Assembly (NCBI GenBank): GCA_002727755.1
Contig: PBXX01000038.1
Coordinates: forward strand, 1 to 7,654
DNA from: Gammaproteobacteria bacterium
GTDB taxonomy: Bacteria > Pseudomonadota > Gammaproteobacteria > Pseudomonadales > Pseudohongiellaceae
DNA: 7,654 nucleotides
Direction of reading: 5' to 3'
Positions 1 to 6,637 of this stretch are shown piece by piece. The notes below the pieces were generated by a model that ran no database searches, was not told the DNA's origin, and was given only the letters and a program-made list of their open reading frames with translations. Made by a program: the position numbers and the translations under genes. Position 1 is the stretch's first letter. Each line of letters begins with the position of its first letter.

Positions 1-159
1 CGACTGATCACTTGAGTCAGAATCACTATCTGATGCGGTCCTGTCGCTTGAATCTGATCTCTCTGACTGATCACTCGAATCAGAGTCGCTGCTTGAACGG
101 CCTGACCGGTCGCTCGAATCAGAGTCACTATCGGATGCCGCCCTATCGCTTGAATCCGT
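1..159 (-). repeat. 102-bp tandem repeat encoding Ser/Asp-rich units
   Basis: The interval 58-159 is one full unit and 1-57 is the start of a second unit shifted by exactly 102 nt (34 codons). Both encode the series DSSDR, then a short run, then SDSDSDSSD. Differences between the copies are mostly third-codon or conservative changes, which suggests that the protein repeat is maintained by selection. The array continues past the window edge, so the copy number is unknown. Confidence 0.75.
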
Positions 160-297
160 TCCCTCTTGCTGACCAGCCCACGTACTAGTCGGGGAAATAA
201 GACCGAGTAAAATACTCGTGGCTGCAGCCGAAACTCCTGTAATTACTCTGAGAAAAGATCGTCTTGTAACGGTTTTTGGATCAAGTGACTTCTTCAT
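1..297 (-). CDS. Tat-exported Ser/Asp-repeat protein, 5' part only
   Basis: This is the first 99 codons of a gene that runs off the left edge. The ATG at 297-295 is the only usable start, because an in-frame TGA lies 24 nt upstream. No good Shine-Dalgarno sequence is seen. The N-terminus is a textbook twin-arginine signal: TRRSFLRVITG at residues 11-21, a hydrophobic stretch to about residue 36, and a likely AxA-like cleavage near STWAG (38-42). A folded or cofactor-loaded protein exported by Tat is therefore expected. From residue 47 the chain is almost only Ser, Asp, Arg, Gln, Glu and Gly. It is a tandem repeat of 34 residues (47-80, then 81-99 cut by the edge), with a 13-residue sub-repeat (55-67 and 68-80). 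No cysteine or histidine is visible. A promoter and Fur box lie just upstream. I do not recognise the family; the functional domain may lie beyond the edge. Confidence 0.8.
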   Translation of the reverse strand, partial: MKKSLDPKTVTRRSFLRVITGVSAAATSILLGLISPTSTWAGQQEGTDSSDRAASDSDSDSSDRSGRSSSDSDSSDQSERSDSSDRTASDSDSDSSDQS

Positions 298-372
298 TTG
301 TATAACCCAGCGCTGATATCAAGTTAAACGAGAAATTCTTCTTTTGTATCATCTGACTGAATGAAACTCAAA

Positions 373-391
373 AAGAATGATAATCATTCTC
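373..391 (-). promoter_or_regulatory. Fur box (iron-responsive operator)
   Basis: The plus strand reads AAGAATGATAATCATTCTC. It matches the classical 19-bp Fur consensus GATAATGATAATCATTATC at 16 of 19 positions. Positions 374-390 form a perfect 8+1+8 inverted repeat. It sits 76 bp upstream of the Tat-signal gene start and directly downstream of that gene's predicted -10, where bound Fe-Fur would block RNA polymerase. No other gene start lies close enough to be an obvious target. Confidence 0.85.
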
Positions 392-393
392 AT

Positions 394-422
394 ATAATAC
401 AGCCTTAGCGCGACTCAAGCAA
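394..422 (-). promoter_or_regulatory. Predicted sigma-70 promoter of the Tat-signal gene
   Basis: On the minus strand a TATTAT -10 (399-394, 5 of 6 to consensus) lies 17 nt downstream of a weak -35, TTGCTT (422-417). An overlapping TTGAGT (418-413) is a better -35 match but gives a short spacer. The expected transcription start falls within the Fur box. The -10 is convincing; the -35 is weak. Confidence 0.45.
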
Positions 423-480
423 ATCTACTTAGACCTAGAGCTTCTCTTGAATCATTAAAATATTTAATAGAAGAATAAAA

Positions 481-496
481 TCCCCGTTACTAGGGA
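481..496 (-). terminator. Possible weak terminator after the small membrane protein gene
   Basis: On the minus strand, 18 nt after the stop at 514, TCCC and GGGA (496-493 and 484-481) can pair around an 8-nt loop, followed at once by TTTTATT. The 4-bp stem is short for an intrinsic terminator, so this is tentative. Confidence 0.25.
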
Positions 497-513
497 ACCG
501 ACTCGCGCCAATC

Positions 514-885
514 TCAATAAAGTCTACCGAGATTCCAACTTGCAAGATTATTATCTTGATCGAAAACGATTACCTGCAGTTGCTCAGAAGTTATCGCTGG
601 TGTGGCTAAAACAAACTCAACACCTTCAGGTAACGACTTTACGGATATAAAGGTTGAATCAAACGACTCAAACCCAACCCTTAGCTGATCTTTTACAGAG
701 GTTTCTAACTTTGCCACCAACTTTCTTCCGGGAACAATCCTTCCACGAGAGAAAAATCTTATTTCTACCCCGCCTAAGTCTTGTCTTCCGTGGTTTATCC
801 AGCGGTCTGGCACCGCCTCATAGTTGAACGCAAGAAAACAAGCATAGCCAACGATCAACAAATTAATCCATCGCCACTTCCCCAT
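514..885 (-). CDS. Small single-pass membrane protein, unknown function
   Basis: The preferred start is the ATG at 885, which has GGTGG six nt upstream and gives 123 residues. A GTG at 918 would add 11 residues (MIEILGAWWRS) but has only a distant AGG. The N-terminus is basic and aromatic (MGKWRW), followed by one transmembrane segment at about residues 6-22 (INLLIVGYACFLAFNYE). The remaining ~100 residues (VPDRWINHGRQD to the C-terminus) are polar and look beta-rich, so a small periplasmic domain anchored in the inner membrane is likely. I do not recognise the family. It lies in the same direction as, and downstream of, the DUF5916 gene, with about 180 nt between them, so read-through from that gene is possible. 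The reading frame is preferred over overlapping frames because the translation has an ordinary membrane-protein layout. Confidence 0.6.
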   Translation of the reverse strand: MGKWRWINLLIVGYACFLAFNYEAVPDRWINHGRQDLGGVEIRFFSRGRIVPGRKLVAKLETSVKDQLRVGFESFDSTFISVKSLPEGVEFVLATPAITSEQLQVIVFDQDNNLASWNLGRLY

Positions 886-1064
886 CGAACGCCACCATGC
901 TCCAAGAATTTCGATCACGTGATATCAACCTGGAATGTGCATCGAACCCAGAGTGAGCAAAACAAATTCGTAAAAATGATAGTCTTATGCTTTATTAGTT
1001 CGGAGATAGTCGGTTAGCTCCCATAACAAATTGACCCCAAACCCATAATTGGGATTAAAGCAAT

Positions 1065-3299
1065 CTAGTTGAAAATATTAAGAATTCTGCTGTATTTAAT
1101 TATAAACTGCTGCGCGTCACGGCGAGGGGCACCCAGTCCACTCTGGTCAACTTCATTATAGACGAGGTAGAGTCCCGCATTTGCAGATTGTAGCCATGCA
1201 AATCGAAGATTAGTCGCTATAACATCATCCCGCTCGTTATATTGAACCAGAGCTTGTAGCAAGATTCTTGGAGTAAAAGAGTAGGAAAGTCTCAACCTTG
1301 CGAGGTTTACATCAAAATCACCCCCTGGAACAGGCAAATCAATGTCACTGTTAATCCAAGAAAGCTCCGAGGTGAATTTATCACCACTGCGAAAGCTCAA
1401 AGTTGGCTCAAGGTTAACTCTATCTCCACCAAAGAATCCGCCGATATTACCCCGTAGCCCAAAACTCAAAGGTGCCCCAGGATTGGTGTTCATCCTGAAC
1501 GAGACTTCTTCATGCTCATACTCCCCCACTGGCACTGTCACACCGCGAACAATATCAAAAGGCTCTTTCACCCCTTCTTGAGTAAAGTTGAGAGCCGTCG
1601 AGAGTTGATGACCTGCTCTCCATTCCATCGCGTGGTCGAAGTGCAAGTAGCCCGTCTCTTGGTAACCATTAAAATCCCAGTACCCTCGGTAAGTGATGTG
1701 GGGCGTCATTTCAAGAATTCCTAAGAAATTTTTCGGTCTAATTCTACGCTGGATGTAGCCGTCGTATTTTCTAAAACCTCGACGCTGCAAAAAACCTACC
1801 TCCGGATTAAACTCTTCCCCCACTTGCGAGTAACCGGCCCTAACTTGCCAATCAGGTGTGATATAAGTTGCTAAAACACCACCGGCAGTATCTCTCCCTG
1901 AAAGACCTGGTGTCTGAGTCCTCGCTGCCCACCCGGAGATTAAATACTCATCCCCAATACCCCAGCGTCCATCAACTGCGTAAGTTCGATTGTAGTCTTG
2001 ATTCTTGTCTCCTAATAATGTGCCGTCTCCATCTCTCTCTACAACCATAAAGCCGATGTTGGATCGGTTCGGTAAATTCTGGCTCACGCGTGCTACAGAG
2101 AAATCATTACCTGGCAAGCTCCCATCGATACCCTCTGTCCGCATTCCAATCAGACCAACATTTGTATTTTCACCTACCTTCCCTGTGAGCCTTGCTCCTG
2201 CCTCAATAGGCAATTGTGCGCCACCTGCCCCTACTCCAATACGGCGACTAAAGAACAACTCTACCTCTCGCGGAATACCGACTGCAAACTGACCGGCATT
2301 TTCAAGAAAAAATGGTCGCTTCTCCGGAAAAAATAAACTGAATCTATCCAAGTTTACTTGTAAGTCATCGGCTTCGACTTGAGCGAAGTCGGTATTGTAG
2401 GTGACATCCAGGGTAAGAGACGGTGTAACCAAGTATTTCAAATCCAAGCCATATTCTTCGTTACTTTCGGTGCCCTGCGTTATCAACCCGCCCCTCGAAG
2501 TTGAACTCAACGCATAAGGGGTCAGTTGAAGATTACGCTGTTTTGGCGGTCGAATGTCTTCCAGAAAACCAGCTTCAGACACACGGTATAAGTTAAACTG
2601 TCTTTCCAATGGAGCCCAGTAGGCCTCCTCGTTATTGCGGCGAATATTCCGTTGAAAGTTAATTCCCCATGTCTGAACATCCTCACTTCCGTAGCGCAGA
2701 GCAGAAAATGGGATTTCCATCTCCGCAGTCCATCCGATATCAGAAATTTCAGCGGCGACTTCCCAGGTAGTGTCCCAGCTCACATTCACAGCACCGTTAG
2801 AACCACGAAAAGTGGGGCCAGTGGCTTCATTAACAATCTGAGCGTCGTATTCTAGGCCCGTGGGTGTGGTCCCAAAGATAAACCCATTCTGTCGGTCAAG
2901 TAAGCCGTCAATAATTACCTGAAAACTATCCGTATCAACTAATGGAGAATCCCTGCGACTATCCGCAAATACAATGCCTTCCGGGTTATCATCATACGCG
3001 ACTACTCCGATATAAAGCGCTTCCTGAGAATAGCCAATGAAAACCTCTGTCATTTGTGAGGAAGGCTGCCCGGCATTTGGCCGAACCTGAGAAAACCCAC
3101 CAGTTGGTGTAACACTATCCCAACCGGGATCATTTAGAACTTCACCATCAATTACTGGAAGCGTGTCCAAAGCAAATGCACTTGTTGACGGTCGGACTTG
3201 CTGAGTCATCAGCTCTTGCGCTCGCAAAAGAGAGCCGGCTGCAAGCAAGTTAAAAAAAACAAGCAATGGGAACCAGACTTTATAAGATTTCCCCTGCAC
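1065..3299 (-). CDS. DUF5916 outer-membrane protein with N-terminal CBM9-like domain
   Basis: The product has 744 residues, the usual size for DUF5916 proteins. The start is GTG with GAGG six nt upstream. A Sec signal peptide covers residues 1-28 (VWFPLLVFFNLLAAGSLLRAQ). Residues about 47-235 resemble the carbohydrate-binding module 9-like (DOMON-type) sandwich found at the front of this family, beginning with the typical LPVIDGEVLNDPGW. The family hallmark FFPEKRPFFLENAGQF is at 323-338. From about 255 to the end, alternating short amphipathic strands (for example LQLTPYALSS, SLTLDVTYNTDF, LRLSYSFTPRILLQALVQYNE) point to an outer-membrane beta-barrel. The biochemical role of DUF5916 proteins is not established. 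The CBM9-like front suggests ligand capture at the cell surface or periplasm. It lies 142 nt after the exported RidA-like gene, so it may share that transcript or have its own promoter. Confidence 0.85.
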   Translation of the reverse strand: MQGKSYKVWFPLLVFFNLLAAGSLLRAQELMTQQVRPSTSAFALDTLPVIDGEVLNDPGWDSVTPTGGFSQVRPNAGQPSSQMTEVFIGYSQEALYIGVVAYDDNPEGIVFADSRRDSPLVDTDSFQVIIDGLLDRQNGFIFGTTPTGLEYDAQIVNEATGPTFRGSNGAVNVSWDTTWEVAAEISDIGWTAEMEIPFSALRYGSEDVQTWGINFQRNIRRNNEEAYWAPLERQFNLYRVSEAGFLEDIRPPKQRNLQLTPYALSSTSRGGLITQGTESNEEYGLDLKYLVTPSLTLDVTYNTDFAQVEADDLQVNLDRFSLFFPEKRPFFLENAGQFAVGIPREVELFFSRRIGVGAGGAQLPIEAGARLTGKVGENTNVGLIGMRTEGIDGSLPGNDFSVARVSQNLPNRSNIGFMVVERDGDGTLLGDKNQDYNRTYAVDGRWGIGDEYLISGWAARTQTPGLSGRDTAGGVLATYITPDWQVRAGYSQVGEEFNPEVGFLQRRGFRKYDGYIQRRIRPKNFLGILEMTPHITYRGYWDFNGYQETGYLHFDHAMEWRAGHQLSTALNFTQEGVKEPFDIVRGVTVPVGEYEHEEVSFRMNTNPGAPLSFGLRGNIGGFFGGDRVNLEPTLSFRSGDKFTSELSWINSDIDLPVPGGDFDVNLARLRLSYSFTPRILLQALVQYNERDDVIATNLRFAWLQSANAGLYLVYNEVDQSGLGAPRRDAQQFIIKYSRILNIFN

Positions 3300-3441
3300 A
3301 ATGTCCCTCGAATAATTTTTGTTACCAGTTTTTAACTGCGAAGAAATGAGTCTACAGATTTGAAGGCTAGAAAGGCGGTAAACGTCTCAGATTAATAACT
3401 AACCTGTCACCCAGTCCAACGGCATCTCTGGTTAATTACAT

Positions 3442-3894
3442 CTACATAGATGACTTCACAGCGATGCCTTGCATCTCAAAACGCGCGTCAAATAACAAAT
3501 TACCCGCACCTATAAATGCTCGAGCCGGGAAATTACCATTAAAATACGTTCTATACACACTGTTGAATGCGGCGTAATGAGACACATCGGAACAGTAAAT
3601 GGTGACGCTGACAAGGTCATCCAGAGTCATGCCAGCCTCAGCAAGAGTAGCTTTGAATTGTTCCATTATAAGACGTGTTTCTTCTTCTGGTGTCCCGGGA
3701 ACCTCGCCATCAATAAGCCCGAGCATGCCAGATAAGTAAAGTGTGTTGCCCTCCATGACAGCCCCACTAAAAGGCGCGCCATTACCTTCGCTAGAACTCG
3801 GGTTTACGTATGATCTACTTTGCCCTAGAGCACTTACCGAAGTAAGGAGCCAACAAAAAGTTATGATGTATTTAATTCCAATAAGTCGACGCAT
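3442..3894 (-). CDS. Exported RidA/YjgF/UK114-family protein
   Basis: RidA-family proteins hydrolyse reactive enamines and imines or act as related deaminases, normally as cytosolic trimers of about 128 residues. This one has 150 residues from the ATG at 3894, which has AAGG about seven nt upstream. An in-frame TTG at 3912 is less likely. The extra N-terminus is a signal peptide: MRRLIGIKYIITFCWLLTSVSALG, likely cut before residue 25. The RidA core follows (LYLSGMLGLIDGEVP, then TLDDLVSVTIYCSDVSHYAAFN, then NFPARAFIGAGNLL). The substrate-binding Arg equivalent to E. coli RidA R105 is R125 (in PAR), and the residue equivalent to E120 is E140. The second Glu of the E. coli IEIEAIA motif is replaced by Gln. 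Both key residues are present, so the protein is probably active, but in the periplasm. It lies between the exported FAH-like and DUF5916 genes. Confidence 0.85.
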   Translation of the reverse strand: MRRLIGIKYIITFCWLLTSVSALGQSRSYVNPSSSEGNGAPFSGAVMEGNTLYLSGMLGLIDGEVPGTPEEETRLIMEQFKATLAEAGMTLDDLVSVTIYCSDVSHYAAFNSVYRTYFNGNFPARAFIGAGNLLFDARFEMQGIAVKSSM

Positions 3895-4030
3895 GTTTTT
3901 ACCTTTTCTCAATTATGTTAAGTTATTCTCAAAGAACACTAGACTTCACAAGTATCAACTCTTAGTAAAAATTGAAAATGAATTAATACTCCGTTGCGTT
4001 TTGACCAATCTCCAAATTAATGGCTTCTGA

Positions 4031-4861
4031 CTACCTTCCTTGAACGACCTCATTGCGCAAGACCCCAACGTTTTCAATTTCTACTTCATAGGTATCACCG
4101 GGAACCATCGCACGTGTGCTACCCATTGTGCCAGACCAAATCATATCACCCGGCTCTAAAACAAAATATTGAGAGATATAGCTAACCATCTCTTCCATTC
4201 CAAAAATCATATCGGAGCTGTTCTGACCCTGAACAACCTCCCCATTATGCCGACCAGTAATCTGTAAGTTATTATAGTCCGCTCCTCGAACTAACTCTGG
4301 CCCGACCGCATTGAAACCTTTTGACCCTTTTGCTCGAACCCATTGAATATCACCACTTTGCCAGGCTCGCTCACTCACATCATTGCCAGCAGTAACGCCG
4401 AAGATATATTCATGAGCTTCATCAACTGTTACGTTTTCCGCACGCTTCCCAATCACCACAGCCATCTCAGCTTCATAATGTAAATTTTCAGATTCCGCCG
4501 GTCTAACTATGGCGTCCTCTGGACCAACAATTGAACTTGCCGGAACAATAAACAAGCCTGGATACTCTGCAGGCTCTCCAGTGATGTGGCTACGAAAGTT
4601 TAAGGCTGTCATGAAAACTAATTTAGGATCTACTGGCGCCTCCATTCTTAATTCATCACGCATAAATTTCGTGCCAGTATGCTCCATCGTCTCATAAGGT
4701 GCCCCTGCTAATTGATAAACCTCGTCACCATGAACCATACCCCAATGAATCTCACCGTCACCTTGCGAATAACGAACAAATCTCTCTAATTCCTGCGCCC
4801 CAGAAAAGCTACTAAAGAGACCAAAAACGGCAATCGATGCGCATAAACTTAAAAGTTTCAT
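4031..4861 (-). CDS. Exported fumarylacetoacetate hydrolase (FAH)-family protein
   Basis: FAH-fold enzymes are Mg/Mn-dependent C-C hydrolases, decarboxylases, hydratases or isomerases acting on 2-keto or 1,3-diketo acids. The ATG at 4861 has GGAG six nt upstream and gives 276 residues; an upstream TTG at 4873 lies before this site's spacing and is unlikely. Residues 1-22 (MKLLSLCASIAVFGLFSSFSGA) form a Sec signal peptide, unusual for this mainly cytosolic fold. Family motifs follow in order: TALNFRSH (85-92, catalytic-type His92), the metal ligands E130 and E132 in YEAEMAVVIGK, D161 in AGNDVSERAWQ, then SDMIFGMEEMVSYIS and LEPGDMIWSGTMG. The usual C-terminal GTPxGVG loop reads GTMGSTRAM. The Glu that FAHD1-type enzymes have three residues after the His is Gly here, with Glu one residue later. 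The fold and metal site are secure; the substrate is not. It starts 34 nt after the nitroreductase gene. Confidence 0.87.
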   Translation of the reverse strand: MKLLSLCASIAVFGLFSSFSGAQELERFVRYSQGDGEIHWGMVHGDEVYQLAGAPYETMEHTGTKFMRDELRMEAPVDPKLVFMTALNFRSHITGEPAEYPGLFIVPASSIVGPEDAIVRPAESENLHYEAEMAVVIGKRAENVTVDEAHEYIFGVTAGNDVSERAWQSGDIQWVRAKGSKGFNAVGPELVRGADYNNLQITGRHNGEVVQGQNSSDMIFGMEEMVSYISQYFVLEPGDMIWSGTMGSTRAMVPGDTYEVEIENVGVLRNEVVQGR

Positions 4862-4895
4862 ATAAGACTCCAAAAAGTTTTAAAACCAAATTCTA

Positions 4896-5618
4896 TTAAA
4901 CTGATCTGAACTCAACGTTCGCGCTTATCTCCTCTCGGGTAGTACGCGTCTTGTTTGCGGCAACATTAACATCTTCATACCCAAAACTAATACCGAACAA
5001 TATTCGTGTATCGTCTTTTATCTGAAAGGCTTCTCTTACCAGTTCAGGGTAGTTCCTCATGGTGCCCATAGGACAACTATGCAAACCAAAACTTACCATC
5101 GTCAACATTAGAGTCTGAGCCCACATACCTACATCTATGGCTACCGTGGTTCCGAAGGCTGGATTCATTCCTATGAACGCTATATACGGGGCATCAAAAA
5201 ATTCGAAATTTCTAAGCGACGCCCGCATTCGTCCTTCCTTATCATCGCGACCGATATCCATTGACGAGTATAACGCCACCGCACAATCGACCTGTCTTTT
5301 CCTGTATTCATTTTCAAAAGTACTTCTGTAAGGATAGTCTGGATTGGCCTCAACACCGGACGTAACGTTCGCAACCATCTTTCGCTTAAGCTTATCTTTC
5401 AATTCTCCGGATGCCACGTATACCTTCCAAGGCTGCACATTACAATTTGATGGTGCTTTTTGGGCAATCTCAAATATTCGGTTCAAGACTCCCTGAGGAA
5501 CCTCTTTATTTAAAAAACCTCTCACGGAGCGACGCTCGTATATCGCATCAACAAGACCCATGCCAGGATCGTTTGCTTGGACTTCATCTTTAATTTTTTC
5601 GACTCGCATAATACTCAC
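4896..5618 (-). CDS. Nitroreductase-family FMN oxidoreductase
   Basis: The 240-residue product belongs to the nitroreductase superfamily: FMN enzymes, usually homodimers, that use NAD(P)H to reduce nitro groups, quinones, enones or related substrates. The FMN-phosphate motif ERRSVRGF is at 28-35 and the family hallmark APSNCNVQPW at 55-64. The dimer and flavin core includes AIDVGMWAQTLMLTMVSFGLHSCP (160-183), and the C-terminal FMN-contacting segment is ILFGISFGYED (206-216). There is no signal peptide, so it is cytosolic. The GTG start at 5618 has AGGA six nt upstream; an ATG at 5609 lacks a comparable site. It lies 36 nt after the SDR gene and 34 nt before the FAH-like gene, which supports co-transcription. 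The substrate cannot be told from sequence; the family also contains dehydrogenases and dehalogenases. Confidence 0.88.
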   Translation of the reverse strand: MSIMRVEKIKDEVQANDPGMGLVDAIYERRSVRGFLNKEVPQGVLNRIFEIAQKAPSNCNVQPWKVYVASGELKDKLKRKMVANVTSGVEANPDYPYRSTFENEYRKRQVDCAVALYSSMDIGRDDKEGRMRASLRNFEFFDAPYIAFIGMNPAFGTTVAIDVGMWAQTLMLTMVSFGLHSCPMGTMRNYPELVREAFQIKDDTRILFGISFGYEDVNVAANKTRTTREEISANVEFRSV

Positions 5619-5654
5619 TTCTATTCCTAGCTATTTTCGTTAAAACCAGAATCA

Positions 5655-6380
5655 CTAACTTAAAATTCTGCCCCCATCCACATCAACCGTTGTCCCAGTC
5701 ACAAAATTATTATTCATCGCAAATATCAGGCCTTCCGCGACCTCTCCCGCTGTGCCGCCCCGTTTGATGAGGTGACCGGAGGTCATCGCCCGGAGACGTT
5801 CTTCTTTCTCGTCCCCCAGATGGTCAAACATTGCTGTATCAATCGTTCCCGGAGACACAACGTTCACTCGGATCGGAGCAAGCTCCACTGCCAAGCAGCG
5901 CACCATATTTTCAACAGAACCACCCACACAGCTCAGCGCAGACGTATTTGGAGTAATTTTACGTGCTGGCGAACCACTCACCAATGTTATCGATCCATTT
6001 TCCTTGACATAGGAAACGCCTTCCCTAACAACCTTGGCATAACCCCATAATTTGCCGTAAGCAGCTTTAAATTCATCTTCGGTTTGTTCGACAAATGGTT
6101 TTAGTGTCCTCTCACCGCCAATCGCCGCAGAAACTAAATGATCTATGGTGCCGGCTTCCTTAAAGATAGCGTGCAACTCATCGGCATTATGGGTGTCAGC
6201 CTGTCGCACATCGAAACTACCCGCACTCAATTCTTTTGCTTTGTCTATATGTGCTTGGGTTCGTCCTGCGGCCCACACATTGGCACCAAGCTCACTAGCT
6301 GCAACAGCAGTGGCTAAACCAATACCGGCCGTACCACCGATGATCACTATATTTTTACCGGACAAATTATTAGTCGTCAT
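5655..6380 (-). CDS. SDR-family oxidoreductase lacking the YxxxK motif
   Basis: This is a 241-residue classical-length short-chain dehydrogenase/reductase-like protein with a Rossmann fold. The ATG at 6380 is preceded by a perfect AAGGAGGA five nt away, the strongest ribosome binding site in the window. The dinucleotide-binding motif is IGGTAGIG (14-21), with Gly in place of the usual Thr. The adenine-contacting region is AAGR (37-40), followed by the AD at 61-62 and HLVSAAIG (81-88). Ser residues at 135 and 137 match the catalytic Ser strand, and RVNVVSPGTIDTAMF (171-185) is the family C-terminal motif. Aligning through CLAVELAP and RVNVVSPG puts Leu149 and Gly153 where the catalytic Tyr and Lys should be, so normal SDR chemistry is doubtful. 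It is the first gene of the minus-strand operon. Fold assignment is firm; activity is uncertain. Confidence 0.87.
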   Translation of the reverse strand: MTTNNLSGKNIVIIGGTAGIGLATAVAASELGANVWAAGRTQAHIDKAKELSAGSFDVRQADTHNADELHAIFKEAGTIDHLVSAAIGGERTLKPFVEQTEDEFKAAYGKLWGYAKVVREGVSYVKENGSITLVSGSPARKITPNTSALSCVGGSVENMVRCLAVELAPIRVNVVSPGTIDTAMFDHLGDEKEERLRAMTSGHLIKRGGTAGEVAEGLIFAMNNNFVTGTTVDVDGGRILS

Positions 6381-6395
6381 ATATTCCTCCTTTAG
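6381..6395 (-). promoter_or_regulatory. Strong ribosome binding site of the SDR gene
   Basis: The minus strand reads CTAAAGGAGGAATAT just before the ATG at 6380. GGAGG is five nt from the start codon, near-perfect complementarity to the 16S rRNA tail. It fixes the start and implies efficient translation of the first operon gene. I could not find a convincing -10/-35 pair for this operon between here and 6560. Confidence 0.75.
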
Positions 6396-6563
6396 AGAAT
6401 GCTTCCTGTTTCATAAAACTACCAATAAATTGATTAGCTTTCCTCATATTTAAAATCTATCCGCACCCATTTAAGCAATTGAAGAAAATCTTGTATTGGT
6501 CAACACACGTTCATAGCGTTATTGTTAAGACACACATGTTAGCATAACGTAAAATCAAGTTTA

Positions 6564-6614
6564 GGCGACGACCATCAGAATAAAGCGATGGTGCCTGCTG
6601 ATTTTATTTTTTTT
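6564..6614 (+). other. Hairpin plus T-tract before the lipoprotein gene (attenuator or small-RNA end?)
   Basis: ACCATC (6571-6576) pairs with GATGGT (6587-6592) around a 10-nt loop. The stem can be extended by GGC (6564-6566) with GCC (6593-6595) across a 4-nt bulge. Six nt later comes a T-rich run, 6602-6614. The gap between stem and Ts, and the bulge, make it a poor intrinsic terminator. No gene ends just upstream on this strand, so if real it would be a leader attenuator of the lipoprotein gene or the 3' end of a short RNA. Confidence 0.22.
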
Positions 6615-6637
6615 CCACCGATAATCTGGAGCAAACC

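Noticed and set aside
361..408. A 15-codon plus-strand frame across the Fur box
   Set aside because: Very short, no ribosome binding site, and the sequence is explained by the operator palindrome.
781..1017. Plus-strand open frame of 78 codons overlapping the small membrane protein gene
   Set aside because: No family-like pattern, no Shine-Dalgarno, and it overlaps a minus-strand frame whose translation has a sensible membrane-protein layout.
1041..1054. CCCA/TGGG hairpin after the DUF5916 stop as a terminator
   Set aside because: The stem is only 4 bp and no T-run follows on the minus strand.
3994..4008. TTGACC half-sites at several places (about 1031, 3999 and 6497) as extra TetR operators controlling the operon
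   Set aside because: A 6-mer is expected about four times on both strands of a window this size, and these sites lack the inverted partner seen at 7004-7045.
5772..6453. Plus-strand frames opposite the SDR gene
   Set aside because: They are the reverse of a gene with clear SDR motifs and have no domain pattern of their own.
6517..6549. CGTTAT/ATAACG inverted repeat in the divergent intergenic region
   Set aside because: Only 6 bp per arm with a 21-nt spacer; well within chance, and no promoter element is clearly aligned with it.
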